Source: BMS3ABIN04 sp965554225 (GTDB taxonomy: Bacteria; Bacteroidota; Ignavibacteria; Ignavibacteriales; Melioribacteraceae). From it: 8,123 bases of DNA. The notes under the pieces were generated by a model. It searched no databases. It saw only the letters and a list, made by a program, of their open reading frames with translations, and was not told where the DNA came from. The position numbers and the translations under genes were made by a program. The DNA is taken from the NCBI GenBank assembly GCA_965554225.1, contig CBEVZC010000132.1, positions 1 to 8,123 of the forward strand, read 5' to 3'. Below, one piece after another: positions 6,586-8,123 of the stretch; the first letter of the stretch is position 1; the number at the start of each line of letters is the position of its first letter.

Positions 6586-6930
6586 TTATATTTGTTCGAG
6601 TATTTGTTTTACTTTTTCTTGCAGTTTGGGTATATCTTTCTGTATGATTCCCCAAACTACTTCTTCGTCAATTCCAAAGTATTCGTGAACCAATAGATTT
6701 CTTAACCCTATAATTGTACGCCATTCAATTTCGTTGTATATTTTTTGAAAATGCTTGGTAATATTATTTGCTGCTTCACCTATTATTTCTAATTGTTTTA
6801 CTGAAGCAAACAAAATCATTGAATTTGTCGAAAATTCTTCAAATGAAATATTATTAGTGTAGGATTTAATCTCTAAAATTGCATCTTGAATATGTTGGAG
6901 CCTTATCCTATCACTTAAACTATTTTTCAT
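6586..6930 (-). CDS. hepT: HEPN-domain (DUF86) toxin, HepT-like
   Basis: The product is a 114-residue, mostly helical protein of the HEPN/DUF86 family, with the hallmark RNLLVHEY at 77-84. This fits the RX4HXY motif: Arg77 and His82 are the predicted ribonuclease residues and Tyr84 is the predicted AMPylation site. HepT-type toxins cleave RNA (tRNA in studied cases) as dimers and are silenced when the partner MntA adds AMP units to that tyrosine. The ATG at 6930 lies inside the end of the MNT gene (11-base overlap). No Shine-Dalgarno is seen, so translation is probably coupled. The conserved EIIGEAANNI block (48-57) and GLRNLLVHEYFGID are textbook for the family. Toxicity and target are inferred from the family, not shown. 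All key residues are present, so the gene appears intact. Confidence 0.9.
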   Translation of the reverse strand: MKNSLSDRIRLQHIQDAILEIKSYTNNISFEEFSTNSMILFASVKQLEIIGEAANNITKHFQKIYNEIEWRTIIGLRNLLVHEYFGIDEEVVWGIIQKDIPKLQEKVKQILEQI

Positions 6931-7213
6931 AAATCAAATATTTGTCATTTTCAATAAATGGATATATGTATTTTGAAACTGCTTTCGCAGAAAGAAGGTC
7001 AACTTTGTGGTGAAGTAAATCTTGGAGGTCTAATTGCATTCGGACAAATTCAAGTCCAATTTGTTTTGAATAATCTAACTCAACAAGAATATCTATATCG
7101 CTATTTTCATCAGCATCGCCACGAGAGTAAGAGCCAAATAAATAGGCTTTTAATACAGGTTTGTTGTTGAAAAAATGCTTTATCTTATCAATATACTCTT
7201 GTCGTAATTTCAT
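6920..7213 (-). CDS. mntA: Minimal nucleotidyltransferase antitoxin, MntA-like
   Basis: I start the gene at the ATG at 7213 (97 residues). A TTG 36 bases further upstream would add only a poor Asn/Tyr-rich extension and sits too close to the likely -10 element. The protein carries the exact GSX10DXD signature of MNT-type nucleotidyltransferases (Gly27-Ser28, Asp39 and Asp41) plus a third acidic residue in KVDLLS (Asp72), so the metal-binding active site looks complete. In studied MntA/HepT pairs this enzyme transfers AMP from ATP to a HepT tyrosine and so neutralises the toxin. The stop codon overlaps the start of the HEPN gene by 11 bases, indicating one transcript with the antitoxin made first. 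No strong ribosome binding site precedes the ATG. The alternative TTG start at 7249 cannot be excluded. Confidence 0.88.
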   Translation of the reverse strand: MKLRQEYIDKIKHFFNNKPVLKAYLFGSYSRGDADENSDIDILVELDYSKQIGLEFVRMQLDLQDLLHHKVDLLSAKAVSKYIYPFIENDKYLIYEK

Positions 7214-7236
7214 AAACACAATATAATTATTTTTTC

Positions 7237-7246
7237 CAAAATTATA
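7237..7246 (-). promoter_or_regulatory. Candidate -10 element for the mntA-hepT pair
   Basis: A perfect TATAAT (7241-7246) overlaps TAATTTTG (7237-7244), which also fits the TAnnTTTG -7 box of Bacteroidota promoters. It lies 27 bases before the chosen ATG, so the leader would be short. No convincing -35 or TTTG -33 box is seen at the right distance; that region falls into the end of attC-like site B. The pair thus seems to carry its own promoter. Confidence 0.4.
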
Positions 7247-7268
7247 CAAAATAAAAATGTAGGGGACA

Positions 7269-7378
7269 GTATAACAGCGTCGCTTTTCACCTAGCCTGTC
7301 CGGCTCAGACGGATTCGCCCCGAATTTATCCGCCGTTTTCGATCCGCCTCGGCGGACGGGTGTAAAAGCTGGATATTA
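7269..7378 (-). repeat. attC-like recombination site B
   Basis: This 110-base imperfect palindrome falls within the usual attC size range. Plus-strand reading: box GTATAAC (7269-7275), 6-base spacer AGCGTC, inner box GCTTTTCACC (7282-7291), GC-rich central stem region (TCCG/CGGA at 7299-7312; CCGCC/GGCGG at 7344-7355), returning inner box GGTGTAAAAGC (7359-7369), 2-base spacer, outer box GATATTA (7372-7378). The two inner boxes pair completely except for one extra T (7363), like an extra-helical base of attC. The unequal spacers would form an unpaired central spacer. The GC richness contrasts sharply with the flanks. On the minus strand it follows the NTF2-like gene and ends in GTTATAC next to the MNT gene. 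Confidence 0.55.
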
Positions 7379-7500
7379 GTTAAAAGGTTTTCCCCGAATT
7401 TGTAAATTTAGTTTCCAAACAAAAAAACCAAACAACAAAAAGATAAATGATTAAATTAATAGAGAATTTACTTTTGAGATGGAAAACAAACAATTAAAAA

Positions 7501-7929
7501 TTAATTCAAGTATTCCGTCTTATCAATTTTTGTAATATATATTTTCCATGTCCCATCGGTTTTGAATAAAGTGTGTACTCCTGTTATTTTATTATTTCTG
7601 AACTTAGGACCATTTCTTTTCATAGTTACTTGAACAAAACTTACTTTTGCTTTGTCGTCCGATTTCTCTATCACCTTAATACTTTCTAATTTGTAAGTTA
7701 AGTCGTAAACCTTAAATATTCGTTTCATTATTTTTTCGGTGGAAGCGTATTGTGGGGATTGCTCATCAATAGTGGACATCAATTTATCCAAATCCTCATT
7801 TTCTGCATATTTTAAATTATCCTTTATAACTGAAATTACGTCGTCCTTTTTTTCTGGTTTTTCACTGCACCCATTAATAAATAAAAGTGTAAGAGCAAAT
7901 AATAAAATTAACTTAGGTACATATTTCAT
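7501..7929 (-). CDS. Small lipoprotein with an NTF2/SnoaL-like domain
   Basis: I start the gene at the ATG at 7929 (142 residues) because GGAG lies 8 bases upstream and because the signal peptide then begins correctly with MKYVPK. In-frame starts at 7956 (ATG) and 7968 (TTG) would only add a hydrophilic extension. A Leu-rich core ends in the lipobox FINGC (Cys21), giving a lipid-anchored protein. The mature part resembles the NTF2/SnoaL-like cone fold: a helix starting VISVIKDNLKYAENEDLDKL, a YDLTYKLESI strand, AKVSFVQVTM, then GTWKIYITKI. Members of this fold serve many roles, mostly as small-ligand pockets or protein partners, so no function is assigned. attC-like site B follows it on the same strand, so it could be the preceding cassette of an array, but its own upstream boundary is not visible. 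Confidence 0.7.
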   Translation of the reverse strand: MKYVPKLILLFALTLLFINGCSEKPEKKDDVISVIKDNLKYAENEDLDKLMSTIDEQSPQYASTEKIMKRIFKVYDLTYKLESIKVIEKSDDKAKVSFVQVTMKRNGPKFRNNKITGVHTLFKTDGTWKIYITKIDKTEYLN

Positions 7930-8047
7930 TTCCGCGACTCCATTTTGTTTATGCATCGTATTTAACAATTTTAAGGAAATTATTATTTTTTAGATTTAAA
8001 TAAATCATTTATGAATAAAACTTTCTATTTACAAAATTAATGGACAA

Positions 8048-8075
8048 ATTATAAAATCAAAGGAAAAATTGTCTA
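8048..8075 (-). promoter_or_regulatory. Candidate promoter for the NTF2-like lipoprotein gene
   Basis: Minus-strand TAGACA (8070-8075; 5 of 6 matches to TTGACA) and a perfect TATAAT (8048-8053) are 16 bases apart. The start would be near 8041, leaving a leader of about 110 bases. Slightly downstream, TTTG-N18-TAATTTTG resembles a Bacteroidota-type promoter, so two overlapping readings are possible. Confidence 0.4.
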
Positions 8076-8123
8076 AGTAATAATCGAATAGCTTAAAAAT
8101 ATATTTAATCATAAACCTAAATA

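Larger units (their letters stand above)
6339..7275 (-). mobile_element. Candidate integron-type gene cassette carrying an MNT-HEPN toxin-antitoxin pair
   Basis: The unit runs, on the minus strand, from the GTTATAC core at the end of site B (7269-7275), through the nucleotidyltransferase and HEPN genes, into the complementary core GTATAAC (6563-6569) that opens site A, and ends at the outer ATTATAC box of A (6339-6345). This order, with the core just before the start of the first gene and the palindromic site just after the last gene, is the layout of an integron cassette. Toxin-antitoxin genes are frequent in integron cassettes and are thought to stabilise the arrays. No integrase gene is in the window, so this would be an attC cluster lacking an integrase (CALIN-like) or the edge of a larger array. 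Alternatives are a MITE or a genome-wide palindromic repeat family. Confidence 0.45.

Noticed and set aside
6322..6696. Plus-strand open frame of 124 codons
   Set aside because: It runs through attC-like site A and into the antisense of the HEPN gene, has no domain-like sequence and is best explained as the chance result of the repeat.
6958..7170. Plus-strand open frame of 70 codons
   Set aside because: It is antisense to the MNT gene, whose active-site motif is complete.
6339..7378. Two-copy repeat as a CRISPR array
   Set aside because: The copies are 930 bases apart, separated by two genes, internally palindromic and too long for CRISPR repeats.
6339..7378. Insertion sequence or composite transposon
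   Set aside because: No transposase gene lies between the repeats and no target-site duplication is evident at the outer ends.
7739..7993. Plus-strand open frame of 84 codons
   Set aside because: It is antisense to the NTF2-like lipoprotein gene, which has a lipobox and a ribosome binding site.

Overview
The window looks like AT-rich chromosomal DNA from a Gram-negative bacterium of the broad Bacteroidota/Chlorobiota/Ignavibacteriota kind. The grounds are lipoproteins with classic lipoboxes, Bacteroidota-style surface glycan-binding modules and an outer-membrane-barrel-like protein. Three starts have clear Shine-Dalgarno sequences, one of them AAGGAGG, which argues against a typical Bacteroidia member and fits an Ignavibacteriota-like lineage better. 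This placement is an inference; no marker gene is present. All intact genes are on the minus strand.

Glycan module (1..4702, with control region to about 5110). A 1062-residue exported protein joins a clan GH-A, GH2-like TIM-barrel glycosidase to a long, probably membrane-embedded beta-rich C-terminal half. It is followed 21 bases later by a lipoprotein made of a CBM11-like sandwich, a BIG2-type Ig fold and the first of at least two repeated glycan-binding-like domains; its 3' end is off the window. The pair looks like an operon for binding and cutting a polysaccharide at the cell surface. The 457-base upstream region holds a candidate promoter, a 26-bp palindrome in the predicted leader and a 27-bp inverted repeat further upstream.

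Middle (5115..6325). A DUF72 (YecE-like) gene with a probable terminator is followed, on the opposite strand, by a decayed C-terminal remnant of an ArsC/low-molecular-weight tyrosine phosphatase-like gene. A perfect 17-bp palindrome lies at the edge of the remnant.

Cassette-like region (6339..7929). An overlapping gene pair, a minimal nucleotidyltransferase (MntA-like) and a HEPN protein (HepT-like), carries the diagnostic motifs of an AMPylation-controlled toxin-antitoxin module. It lies between two directly oriented, GC-rich imperfect palindromes that share a 52/55-base block and end in GTATAAC/GTTATAC-type boxes. Their layout (outer box, unpaired spacer, inner box, extra-helical base, inner stem) is that of integron attC sites. 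On the minus strand the order is NTF2-like lipoprotein, attC-like B, MNT-HEPN, attC-like A. This is what a small cassette array without a visible integrase would look like, and it is the most interesting feature of the window.
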